64,000 bases of DNA from Agarophyton chilense (lineage: Eukaryota > Rhodophyta > Florideophyceae > Gracilariales > Gracilariaceae): assembly GCA_030374765.1 (NCBI GenBank), contig JARGXX010000107.1:1-64000 (forward strand). Direction: 5' to 3'. This document shows, piece after piece, positions 20,712 through 32,799 of the stretch. Numbering within the stretch: the stretch's first letter is position 1; each line of letters starts with the position of its first letter. The translations under genes and the position numbers were made by a program. A model generated the notes under the pieces. That model saw only the letters and a list, made by a program, of their open reading frames with translations, was not told the origin of the DNA and ran no database searches.

Positions 20712-21099
20712 CACCCATTCTTCTTTCTCCATTTTGCTTTCAACTCTCTTCCTTGCCACAGAAAACCACATTTCCTACTCTTTATACTTAAGTATAACGC
20801 CAAACACCCCATATTCGACCGTTACATTACACCCAACCCAGCAACAAGCGTTATTCAAACGACTCTATCTCCAGCTCAACCTCAGCCCCTAAATACCCCA
20901 ACTCCGCCTCAAAAATACAGTGTAACGAAACAACCTACACTCTATATCAGTCCTACACATAAAGCCCAGTACACTTATCGAATGCAGGTCGCTCAACACA
21001 GAACTTTATCCAACCACCGCAGATATCGAGTACACCCTCAAACAATCTGTTCACCACGCATTCGTACTATAATGGAACTTGACGTCTCGACTCTAGACT
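20712..21099. other. Intergenic, no gene seen
   Basis: Unique C/A-rich sequence between the helicase gene and the telomere-like repeats. Nothing recognisable. Confidence 0.6.
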
Positions 21100-21385
21100 C
21101 CTAAAACCCCTAAAATCCAATAAACGCAAAGCTTCCCCTAAAACCCCTAAAGCCCTCCAGCCCCTAAACAATGTTTTCCTCTCCGTAAATAAAAAATCCC
21201 ATAAAGGTAAAGTTTCCCCTAAACCCCCTGAACCCCTGAACCCCTGAACCTCTAAAACCCCTAAAACCCCTACACAATGTTTTCCTCTCCGTAACTTCAA
21301 AATCCCATAAAGGTAAAGCTTCTCCTAAAACCCCTAAACCCCTAAACCCCTAAACCCCTAAACCCCTGAAACCTGTAAAAGCCCG
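21100..21385. repeat. Interstitial telomere-like block (AAACCCCT / AGGGGTTT)
   Basis: Many CCCCTAAA-type octamers, including an uninterrupted CCTAAACCCCTAAACCCCTA run near 21335-21355, mixed with CCCCTGAA variants. A longer module (ACAATGTTTTCCTCTCCGTAA, then AATCCCATAAAGGTAAAG) recurs between the octamer runs. This resembles TTTAGGG-class telomere repeats but with four G per unit and much variation. Nearby genes and repeats on both sides make it interstitial in this assembly. Confidence 0.8.
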
Positions 21386-21799
21386 TACACAATGGTTTCC
21401 TCTACGAAAACGTAAACTCCCGTAGGCCCTGACCGATAGCTACTTAGTGGCGATGCCACTGTTGGACAAACCTTAACGTCATAAGAATCTACCTGTCATC
21501 GTTAAGCATACGTCATCCCTACCTCACTAAACGCACTGCACGCGTCTTCTTTAGCTGAGAGTGTGGCGCCAGCACTCGCGTGACCTACTACTCACCACAC
21601 TCAACCTACATTGAACTTGGCAATACCATCGAATATCGACCCCCAGTGTTGCCGGATATGAAAACCATCCTAGAACCAAGCGCAAACGCACCTTTTTCAG
21701 CCGCGTACACGACCCCAAAAACGCACATACAAAACGCCTGACAATGTGCCATCTGCCTCCACGAAATAGCCACAGAACCAAGCGCAAACGCATAACACA
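21386..21799. other. Left flank of the 484-bp repeat with ACCAAGCGC motifs
   Basis: No gene. AGAACCAAGCGCAAACGCA occurs twice (about 21673 and 21776), and ACCAAGCGC recurs inside the adjacent 484-bp repeat, so this may be the outer part of the same element. Confidence 0.45.
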
Positions 21800-22283
21800 A
21801 CCCTTTCTTTTGATAAAAATTTCGCACATTATCCAGCTTACAACACAGCTCGACTGTGCAGCGGAGATGTGGCTGAAACCAAGCGCCTTTGAGTGCCACA
21901 CTCGACGCACGCCTCCACGTTGTGCAGCAAAAATGTTACAATAAAACATGTGCAAACGCAGGATTTGGCAGAAAGCCCAGCGCGCCTAAAATTTATGATT
22001 TTTTCAAATGCAAATATTGCGAAAATGGGTGCTGCGCGCCAACATCTGGCAATTCGCGCGCTACGTTACCCGAACGAAGCGCCTGAGCGCAATTAGCCAC
22101 GATTTTTTGAGCGTGCCAATGTGTCATACGCGCTCTCCAGCACAACGTTTTCCATCCAGGGGGTCAAAATCGCACATACGTCGAATGCAGCGCGTGGCGC
22201 TTGGTGTATGTAATTACCAAGCGCTACTGACAACTGCGTTTTACCAAGCGCCAGCCCACACTTACAACCTGTAATATATATAG
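21800..22283. repeat. 484-bp dispersed repeat, copy 1
   Basis: Matches 32229-32712 over its full length at roughly 95% identity by eye. It contains several ACCAAGCGC motifs, a 9-bp-stem hairpin (GCGCTTGGT...ACCAAGCGC) and ends in TGTAATATATATAG, a TATA-like sequence. The 840-bp array begins exactly at its right end. The second copy is followed instead by a DIRS-like element, so this is probably the terminal/promoter part of that element family. Confidence 0.9.
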
Positions 22284-25200
22284 GGACTGCAAGTCATTCA
22301 AACATTTTTCGGCATGCTAAAACGCCAATCATCACACGGTTTTTGTGTCCAACTCGGTCCCTCTTCAGCACTCTTACACATCATTCACATCCAACACACT
22401 CTCCTCAGCCCTACTTGTGCGTGTCCACAGTTCGGTGAATCACGAGCTAGTCATCTGCCGTCTACCGCACACACGGCAAAGACCTTTTCTCAGATTGTAA
22501 AACCCCTCCCAAACACACCCAAATCCGAAGCTTTTCGAAAATTAGATCAGATCATCTAGCGGCCACCATGTTCAACTGTACACTTTGGATTTCTCTAAGA
22601 TCCTCCCTCACACGTCTTCCTACGTGTTTAGCCGCGTTACATGCCCGTGCAACGTGTAGTCCAGTGCCCAGAGATGAGTTTGGTATGGCAACTGTCACAA
22701 GTTCATACACACCCGTGGTGTCTCAGACACCCGTTTTGTCTCAGACACCCGTTTTGTCTCGGACAACCTCCATTTTTGGCACCTTCTATCGCGCTTTTCT
22801 AGTCTCGATCAGACTTGCATTTGCGGTGTACTGAGGCCTGCTATTCGGTAGATTTAATCAAAATACATGTCTGGCTGCTTGACCTGCGCCACAGCATAAT
22901 TTTTACAATTTTTTGTCTGGCCGGCCCTGTTTTCAACTCAGACACAGACATCAAAAAATTCATTGATTTTTCAGCATGCCAAAACACCAATATATTCAGG
23001 GGTTTAGAATTCAATGCCTTTTCAGCTTACTAAAACACCATTATATTGAAGATTGTTTTCCTTACTGCAAATATAAAACCCCGTAATGGTGCATCTTCCC
23101 CTAAACCCACCTCTTTTCTCAAGGGACTGCAAGTCATTCAAACATTTTTCGGCATGCTAAAACGCCAATCATCACACGGTTTTTGTGTCCAACTCGGTCC
23201 CTCTTCAGCACTCTTACACATCATTCACATCCAACACACTCTCCTCAGCCCTACTTGTGCGTGTCCACAGTTCGGTGAATCACGAGCTAGTCATCTGCCG
23301 TCTACCGCACACACGGCAAAGACCTTTTCTCAGATTGTAAAACCCCTCCCAAACACACCCAAATCCGAAGCTTTTCGAAAATTAGATCAGATCATCTAGC
23401 GGCCACCATGTTCAACTGTACACTTTGGATTTCTCTGAGATCCTCCCTCACACGTCTTCCTACGTGTTTAGCCGCGTTACATGCCCGTGCAACGTGTAGT
23501 CCAGTGCCCAGAGATGAGTTTGGTATGGCAACTGTCACAAGTTCATACACACCCGTGGTGTCTCAGACACCCGTTTTGTCTCAGACACCCGTTTTGTCTC
23601 GGACAACCTCCATTTTTGGCACCTTCTATCGCGCTTTTCTAGTCTCGATCAGACTTGCATTTGCGGTGTACTGAGGCCTGCTATTCGGTAGATTTAATCA
23701 AAATACATGTCTGGCTGCTTGACCTGCGCCACAGCATAATTTTTACAATTTTTTGTCTGGCCGGCCCTGTTTTCAACTCAGACACAGACATCAAAAAATT
23801 CATTGATTTTTCAGCATGCCAAAACACCAATATATTCAGGGGTTTAGAATTCAATGCCTTTTCAGCTTACTAAAACACCATTATATTGAAGATTGTTTTC
23901 CTTACTGCAAATATAAAACCCCGTAATGGTGCATCTTCCCCTAAACCCACCTCTTTTCTCAAGGGACTGCAAGTCATTCAAACATTTTTCGGCATGCTAA
24001 AACGCCAATCATCACACGGTTTTTGTGTCCAACTCGGTCCCTCTTCAGCACTCTTACACATCATTCACATCCAACACACTCTCCTCAGCCCTACTTGTGC
24101 GTGTCCACAGTTCGGTGAATCACGAGCTAGTCATCTGCCGTCTACCGCACACACGGCAAAGACCTTTTCTCAGATTGTAAAACCCCTCCCAAACACACCC
24201 AAATCCGAAGCTTTTCGAAAATTAGATCAGATCATCTAGCGGCCACCATGTTCAACTGTACACTTTGGATTTCTCTAAGATCCTCCCTCACACGTCTTCC
24301 TACGTGTTTAGCCGCGTTACATGCCCGTGCAACGTGTAGTCCAGTGCCCAGAGATGAGTTTGGTATGGCAACTGTCACAAGTTCATACACACCCGTGGTG
24401 TCTCAGACACCCGTTTTGTCTCAGACACCCGTTTTGTCTCGGACAACCTCCATTTTTGGCACCTTCTATCGCGCTTTTCTAGTCTCGATCAGACTTGCAT
24501 TTGCGGTGTACTGAGGCCTGCTATTCGGTAGATTTAATCAAAATACATGTCTGGCTGCTTGACCTGCGCCACAGCATAATTTTTACAATTTTTTGTCTGG
24601 CCGGCCCTGTTTTCAACTCAGACACAGACATCAAAAAATTCATTGATTTTTCAGCATGCCAAAACACCAATATATTCAGGGGTTTAGAATTCAATGCCTT
24701 TTCAGCTTACTAAAACACCATTATATTGAAGATTGTTTTCCTTACTGCAAATATAAAACCCCGTAATGGTGCATCTTCCCCTAAACCCACCTCTTTTCTC
24801 AAGGGACTGCAAGTCATTCAAACATTTTTCGGCATGCTAAAACGCCAATCATCACACGGTTTTTGTGTCCAACTCGGTCCCTCTTCAGCACTCTTACACA
24901 TCATTCACATCCAACACACTCTCCTCAGCCCTACTTGTGCGTGTCCACAGTTCGGTGAATCACGAGCTAGTCATCTGCCGTCTACCGCACACACGGCAAA
25001 GACCTTTTCTCAGATTGTAAAACCCCTCCCAAACACACCCAAATCCGAAGCTTTTCGAAAATTAGATCAGATCATCTAGCGGCCACCATGTTCAACTGTA
25101 CACTTTGGATTTCTCTAAGATCCTCCCTCACACGTCTTCCTACGTGTTTAGCTGCGTTACATGCCCGTGCAACGTGTAGTCCAGTGCCCAGAGATGAGTT

Positions 25201-28200
25201 TGGTATGGCAACTGTCACAAGTTCATACACACCCGTGGTGTCTCAGACACCCGTTTTGTCTCAGACACCCGTTTTGTCTCGGACAACCTCCATTTTTGGC
25301 ACCTTCTATCGCGCTTTTCTAGTCTCGATCAGACTTGCATTTGCGGTGTACTGAGGCCTGCTATTCGGTAGATTTAATCAAAATACATGTCTGGCTGCTT
25401 GACCTGCGCCACAGCATAATTTTTACAATTTTTTGTCTGGCCGGCCCTGTTTTCAACTCAGACACAGACATCAAAAAATTCATTGATTTTTCAGCATGCC
25501 AAAACACCAATATATTCAGGGGTTTAGAATTCAATGCCTTTTCAGCTTACTAAAACACCATTATATTGAAGATTGTTTTCCTTACTGCAAATATAAAACC
25601 CCGTAATGGTGCATCTTCCCCTAAACCCACCTCTTTTCTCAAGGGACTGCAAGTCATTCAAACATTTTTCGGCATGCTAAAACGCCAATCATCACACGGT
25701 TTTTGTGTCCAACTCGGTCCCTCTTCAGCACTCTTACACATCATTCACATCCAACACACTCTCCTCAGCCCTACTTGTGCGTGTCCACAGTTCGGTGAAT
25801 CACGAGCTAGTCATCTGCCGTCTACCGCACACACGGCAAAGACCTTTTCTCAGATTGTAAAACCCCTCCCAAACACACCCAAATCCGAAGCTTTTCGAAA
25901 ATTAGATCAGATCATCTAGCGGCCACCATGTTCAACTGTACACTTTGGATTTCTCTAAGATCCTCCCTCACACGTCTTCCTACGTGTTTAGCCGCGTTAC
26001 ATGCCCGTGCAACGTGTAGTCCAGTGCCCAGAGATGAGTTTGGTATGGCAACTGTCACAAGTTCATACACACCCGTGGTGTCTCAGACACCCGTTTTGTC
26101 TCAGACACCCGTTTTGTCTCGGACAACCTCCATTTTTGGCACCTTCTATCGCGCTTTTCTAGTCTCGATCAGACTTGCATTTGCGGTGTACTGAGGCCTG
26201 CTATTCGGTAGATTTAATCAAAATACATGTCTGGCTGCTTGACCTGCGCCACAGCATAATTTTTACAATTTTTTGTCTGGCCGGCCCTGTTTTCAACTCA
26301 GACACAGACATCAAAAAATTCATTGATTTTTCAGCATGCCAAAACACCAATATATTCAGGGGTTTAGAATTCAATGCCTTTTCAGCTTACTAAAACACCA
26401 TTATATTGAAGATTGTTTTCCTTACTGCAAATATAAAACCCCGTAATGGTGCATCTTCCCCTAAACCCACCTCTTTTCTCAAGGGACTGCAAGTCATTCA
26501 AACATTTTTCGGCATGCTAAAACGCCAATCATCACACGGTTTTTGTGTCCAACTCGGTCCCTCTTCAGCACTCTTACACATCATTCACATCCAACACACT
26601 CTCCTCAGCCCTACTTGTGCGTGTCCACAGTTCGGTGAATCACGAGCTAGTCATCTGCCGTCTACCGCACACACGGCAAAGACCTTTTCTCAGATTGTAA
26701 AACCCCTCCCAAACACACCCAAATCCGAAGCTTTTCGAAAATTAGATCAGATCATCTAGCGGCCACCATGTTCAACTGTACACTTTGGATTTCTCTAAGA
26801 TCCTCCCTCACACGTCTTCCTACGTGTTTAGCCGCGTTACATGCCCGTGCAACGTGTAGTCCAGTGCCCAGAGATGAGTTTGGTATGGCAACTGTCACAA
26901 GTTCATACACACCCGTGGTGTCTCAGACACCCGTTTTGTCTCAGACACCCGTTTTGTCTCGGACAACCTCCATTTTTGGCACCTTCTATCGCGCTTTTCT
27001 AGTCTCGATCAGACTTGCATTTGCGGTGTACTGAGGCCTGCTATTCGGTAGATTTAATCAAAATACATGTCTGGCTGCTTGACCTGCGCCACAGCATAAT
27101 TTTTACAATTTTTTGTCTGGCCGGCCCTGTTTTCAACTCAGACACAGACATCAAAAAATTCATTGATTTTTCAGCATGCCAAAACACCAATATATTCAGG
27201 GGTTTAGAATTCAATGCCTTTTCAGCTTACTAAAACACCATTATATTGAAGATTGTTTTCCTTACTGCAAATATAAAACCCCGTAATGGTGCATCTTCCC
27301 CTAAACCCACCTCTTTTCTCAAGGGACTGCAAGTCATTCAAACATTTTTCGGCATGCTAAAACGCCAATCATCACACGGTTTTTGTGTCCAACTCGGTCC
27401 CTCTTCAGCACTCTTACACATCATTCACATCCAACACACTCTCCTCAGCCCTACTTGTGCGTGTCCACAGTTCGGTGAATCACGAGCTAGTCATCTGCCG
27501 TCTACCGCACACACGGCAAAGACCTTTTCTCAGATTGTAAAACCCCTCCCAAACACACCCAAATCCGAAGCTTTTCGAAAATTAGATCAGATCATCTAGC
27601 GGCCACCATGTTCAACTGTACACTTTGGATTTCTCTAAGATCCTCCCTCACACGTCTTCCTACGTGTTTAGCCGCGTTACATGCCCGTGCAACGTGTAGT
27701 CCAGTGCCCAGAGATGAGTTTGGTATGGCAACTGTCACAAGTTCATACACACCCGTGGTGTCTCAGACACCCGTTTTGTCTCAGACACCCGTTTTGTCTC
27801 GGACAACCTCCATTTTTGGCACCTTCTATCGCGCTTTTCTAGTCTCGATCAGACTTGCATTTGCGGTGTACTGAGGCCTGCTATTCGGTAGATTTAATCA
27901 AAATACATGTCTGGCTGCTTGACCTGCGCCACAGCATAATTTTTACAATTTTTTGTCTGGCCGGCCCTGTTTTCAACTCAGACACAGACATCAAAAAATT
28001 CATTGATTTTTCAGCATGCCAAAACACCAATATATTCAGGGGTTTAGAATTCAATGCCTTTTCAGCTTACTAAAACACCATTATATTGAAGATTGTTTTC
28101 CTTACTGCAAATATAAAACCCCGTAATGGTGCATCTTCCCCTAAACCCACCTCTTTTCTCAAGGGACTGCAAGTCATTCAAACATTTTTCGGCATGCTAA

Positions 28201-29237
28201 AACGCCAATCATCACACGGTTTTTGTGTCCAACTCGGTCCCTCTTCAGCACTCTTACACATCATTCACATCCAACACACTCTCCTCAGCCCTACTTGTGC
28301 GTGTCCACAGTTCGGTGAATCACGAGCTAGTCATCTGCCGTCTACCGCACACACGGCAAAGACCTTTTCTCAGATTGTAAAACCCCTCCCAAACACACCC
28401 AAATCCGAAGCTTTTCGAAAATTAGATCAGATCATCTAGCGGCCACCATGTTCAACTGTACACTTTGGATTTCTCTAAGATCCTCCCTCACACGTCTTCC
28501 TACGTGTTTAGCCGCGTTACATGCCCGTGCAACGTGTAGTCCAGTGCCCAGAGATGAGTTTGGTATGGCAACTGTCACAAGTTCATACACACCCGTGGTG
28601 TCTCAGACACCCGTTTTGTCTCAGACACCCGTTTTGTCTCGGACAACCTCCATTTTTGGCACCTTCTATCGCGCTTTTCTAGTCTCGATCAGACTTGCAT
28701 TTGCGGTGTACTGAGGCCTGCTATTCGGTAGATTTAATCAAAATACATGTCTGGCTGCTTGACCTGCGCCACAGCATAATTTTTACAATTTTTTGTCTGG
28801 CCGGCCCTGTTTTCAACTCAGACACAGACATCAAAAAATTCATTGATTTTTCAGCATGCCAAAACACCAATATATTCAGGCCCGTGCAACGTATAGTCCA
28901 GTGCCCAGAGATGAGTTTGGTATGGCAACTGTCACAAGTTCATACACATCCGTGGTGTCTCAGACACCCGTTTTGTCTCAGACACCCGTTTTGTCTCGGA
29001 CAACCTCCATTTTTGGCACCTTCTATCGCGTTTTTCTAGTCTAGATCAGACTTGCATTGGCGGTGTACTGAGGCCTGCTATTCGGTAGATTCAATCAAAA
29101 TACATGTCTGGCTGCTTGACCTGCGCCACAGCATAATTTTTACAATTTTTTGTCTGGCCGGCCCTGTTTTCAACTCAGACACAGACATCAAAAAATTCAT
29201 TGATTTTTCAGCATGCCAAAACACCAATATATTCAGG
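22282..29237. repeat. Array of 840-bp tandem units
   Basis: Seven complete units start at 22283, 23123, 23963, 24803, 25643, 26483 and 27323, each exactly 840 bp with only isolated substitutions. An eighth (28163-28880) is cut and is followed by a partial ninth covering the second half of the unit (28881-29237). Each unit holds a triplicated GTCTCAGACACCCGTTTT motif, a degenerate internal repeat around CAGCATGCCAAAACACCAAT, and a CTTCCCCTAAACCC end like the telomere-like block. The extreme homogeneity points to recent amplification or gene-conversion-like homogenisation. No unit contains a recognisable protein domain. An 88-codon frame after GCGGCCACCATG is repeated in every unit. Confidence 0.97.
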
Positions 29238-31040
29238 CGAAAGCGCCTTTACAATATGTCAGTATCGACATCCTAGGGAAATTGATACGCTCAAGGCGAG
29301 GTTATCGCTACCTATTGGTAATCACCGACCGCTTCTCGAAGCTAGTGCGGACTGTGCCGCTGAAGCGGATAACCGCAGCCGTAATCGCACAGGCGTTTAT
29401 CAAACACTGCGTATTTACATACGGACCACCAGAAGTTCTGTTATCAGATAATGGGAAGCCATTCGTTGCGAAGTTCTTTTAGAATGTTTGCCGCATTATG
29501 GGCATTCGAAACGTGTTTACCACGACCTATCATCCGCAATGCAACGGTCAGGTGGAGCGTTTCAACCGCACGCTGATAGCAGCATTACGACATTACATCG
29601 CGGACCACCCGAAAGAATGGGACATGTTTAAAGATACTCTGTGCTACGCGTACAATACGCAAGTGCATACCTCAACAAAGACGGCACCGTTCGACCTAGT
29701 GCTCTCACGTAACCCTCCGGCTTTACCGGTTGCGATCGACGACGAGACAGAATTGGACGCGCCGACCCCGGCTAAGTACCATCTGAAATGGAGGAATGAC
29801 CTGAAGGCCAGAGCGGAAGAAGCCGCTAAGGAGTTATCAAAGAAGCAAGCTCGCTATAAGCGAAACTATGACGCCAGAAGGCGAAGAGAAAATCCGGCAA
29901 TCCCAGTAGGAGGTCACGTCTTCGTGCGAATCGAAAGACCTAACAAACAGGGAGAATCTCGTCATAAGTTGTTGCCGATAGCGGCTGGACGCTTCAAATT
30001 GGTGGACCTTGATGAAGACACAGTGGTCATCAAGACAGGTGAGGACGTTGAACGTGTATCGCGCGATCGCGTTAAAGTCGCGCCTGACCCGCAAGTGGAA
30101 GTACAGGTATCTGGTAGAACTAAGGAGGCAAGTGCGACGGAACGTCAAGGCGAAATCCCAAGTGACGCTGGGGAGAGTGAACCGCCTCCAATGGCTCGAG
30201 CGGAGGAGAAAGCTCCTAATCTCCCACCGCCGGCGGTTGCGTACGCCAATCACGGACAGCTTCCGAAGTATCGGGATATGCCCCGTGGCACGCGCACACC
30301 CGTAAGTACAGAAATGGAACCTGAAAGCAGGAAAGATGTTTTGGACTTTGGCCCATAGGACTTGGAAACGAGTGCACGGGAAAACGCGCCGTTGCCGCTT
30401 CAGGCTGAACCGACCGTCAGGTGAAGTGCCACTCGCTGTTCCGCCGATATCGGCTCCCATCCCTCGTGGGCAGGAAGAAGAAGAGGTATCGCCTCCTGTC
30501 GTGGTGCAAGCACCATCGTCCACCGAACAGCGGTCAGAATCGGATAAACCGAAGGAAGTTCATCCACGAATGGAATAGAGAAGTAGGAAGAAGTACGCTT
30601 CTATGGAACCTGGAAAACAGGATAGCTCTTTATCTGAGAAAGGTTCTCAAGGAATGAGTACACTGCCCCGGCGGGCAGAACGACAGTTAGTCGACGAGCG
30701 AACGCTTAGCGACGTCGAGACTGCTAACACATAGACGCTTGGGTCAGCCCTAAGGCATTTCAAACCTGTTAACAGGAGTCTCGCGCCAACAGCGAAAGCA
30801 TTGGGAAACGCCCAAGAATATGTTATGGATCGCATATGGGAACATGGCGAGCATGAAGATACTAGAGAATTACTGTATCGAATCCGTTGGTACGGTTTTC
30901 CTCCGGAAGCGGATATGTGGGAACCTATAGCTCATATTCCACGTTCGCAACTCGTGCGATATCATCGACGCATGCGATTACCACTCCCCAAGGAGATCGA
31001 ATCTTCGATAGTCGGGCTCATGGGCACATCCCATTTCTAA
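29238..31040 (+). pseudogene. Gypsy integrase and chromodomain region (fossil)
   Basis: Integrase catalytic-core similarity is seen in the segments around YRYLLVITDRFSKLV, LLSDNG and TTYHPQCNGQVERFNRTL. The region ends with a chromodomain-like stretch near 30830-30980 containing YRIRWYGFPPEADMWEP. Chromodomains on Gypsy integrases are known to target insertion to modified chromatin. The remains are incomplete and not intact. Confidence 0.85.
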
Positions 31041-31549
31041 GTATGGGCTATAAAGGTAGTAAAAACTCAAAAGGCGAGAAGAAACCAAGAAGTCACGAAG
31101 AAGAAACGTGAAAACGCGCAAGCACAGGACATTTACTGAGTATCACCTATGAAGAACTCGAGAAGCAAGAAGAAGAATTGAAGAACTCGAGAAGCGAGAA
31201 GAGAAGTCAGAGACTCATTAGGCCCGGAACAACCGGTAGCATTGGTATTGCTTTGTGGCTCGGGTGTGGCGTTTGCCAAGATCGGCAGACACCGTATGAT
31301 GCAGCAGACTGCTTGCTGAAGCCACAATGGCTGAAGGAACCCTGAAGGCACCACTTAGCCGTCAAGTTTGACTGGCTGTGACCCTTACCGTTCATCGCAG
31401 GATGTGAAAAGGCGGCTGGCGCTCGAACACCAGAGGACTGGGTGTGCTAAAAGAAGTCGTGAGAACGATGAGTACCCGGAACGCCGGTTGTCGCACATGG
31501 GGTGCCCCTTTCTTGCGCCCGATACGGTTCGCGCTTAGCGCGGGGGGTA

Positions 31550-32213
31550 TGTAGTATTCTACTACTTCGGCGTTCCGATGGTTTCTTTGTCGCAAAGTCG
31601 AGTTTGGAACTCATTACTGAGTGGCATGGTCAGTGCTAGGATAAGAAGCGATACACCGCGAAGGATGCCAGGAGGCAGGGTACATTGTTGGAACACTTGG
31701 TATCACTAGTGGAGTGGCTTGCAACGGCGCATGTAGTGGCGATCCATGTGGCTGGTTTTACTACCCTTTGTAGATGTAAGTCCATTAGGGACCGTACCCA
31801 TACAGTGGTTTGGCTAAGTGGCTGACCACTGGGTATTATTTACGTATTATTTGGGCAATCACCCTGGCACACAGTATATAGTATACCAGAGGTGAGCGCC
31901 AATTCCAAGTAAAGGAGACAACATGGGCATCATGGCTATTCTGTTCCTCGCTTAGGATTCCGTAACCGGAGATCCGGACGAGCTATAATAGATAGTCAGC
32001 CCCTAACCACTTCACGAGCCGTCTCGTACCTACGTTCCATCAACGTTTTATAGTTGCACTGTTCACCCTCGCTGGCGAGTAGTGGCCTTACACCCCACTT
32101 CCAGCTCGCTGGTGTTGTAGCTCTACCACCCCTTTTCCTTCGCCGCAAGCGTCCCATCGGCAGTCCGAACTCTGTCGCAGGTGTCTGCTCTCTCCGTTAG
32201 AGCGGATACTACA
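31550..32213 (+). repeat. 3' LTR of the chromovirus
   Basis: A 664-bp segment starting TGTAGTATTC and ending GGATACTACA, giving TGTAGTA/TACTACA terminal inverted repeats. It is immediately preceded by a polypurine-like GCGGGGGGTA tract. A TATA-like stretch (CAGTATATAGTATACC) lies near 31871. The partner LTR is not in the window as far as I can see. Confidence 0.75.
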
Positions 32214-32228
32214 CAAATGCATACCCTA

Positions 32229-32712
32229 ACCCTTTCTTTTGATAAAATCTTCGCAGATTGTCCAGCTTACAACACATCTCGGCTGTGCAGCGGAGATGTG
32301 GCTAAAACCAAGCGCCTTTGAGTGCCACACTCGACGCACGCCTCCACGTTGTGTAGCAAAAATGTTACAATGAAGCATGTGCAGACGCAGGATTTGGCAG
32401 AAAGCTAAGCGCGCGTAAAATTTATGATTTTTTCAAAAGCAAAAATTGCAAAAATGGGTGCTGCACGCCAACATCTGGCAAGTCGCGCGCTACGTTACCC
32501 GAACGAAGCGCCTGAGCGCAACTAGCCACGATTTTTTCAGCGTGCCAATGTGTCAGACGCGCTCTCCAGCACAAGGTTTTCCATCCAGGGGGTCAAAATC
32601 GCACATACGTCGAATGCAGCGCGTGGCGCTTGGTGTATGTAATTACCAAGCGCTACTGACAACCGCGTTTTATCAAGCGTAACCCCAAACTTACATCCTG
32701 TAATATATATAG
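32229..32712. repeat. 484-bp dispersed repeat, copy 2
   Basis: Copy of 21800-22283, ending in the same TGTAATATATATAG. It sits between the chromovirus LTR and the body of the DIRS-like element. It may be that element's left terminal/promoter region, truncated on its outer side by the LTR-element insertion. Confidence 0.9.
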
Positions 32713-32799
32713 AAAGCAAGCGCACGACGACGACAAAAGTGAAGACGCAAGAAGAAAACTCAAAGTATACTCGAGGGACTTCGAAGTGGGCTTAATTGC

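Larger units (their letters stand above)
29238..32213 (+). mobile_element. Ty3/Gypsy chromovirus fossil, 3' part with 3' LTR
   Basis: Fossil LTR retroelement of the chromodomain-bearing Gypsy clade. The 5' LTR, gag, protease, RT and RNase H are absent here; the 3' half is joined directly to the end of the 840-bp array. Order seen: integrase core, long Lys/Glu-rich C-terminal region, chromodomain, purine-rich tract, 3' LTR. It is broken, with a handful of interruptions in the remaining coding part. Its right LTR lies against the 484-bp repeat, suggesting insertion into that repeat family. Confidence 0.85.
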
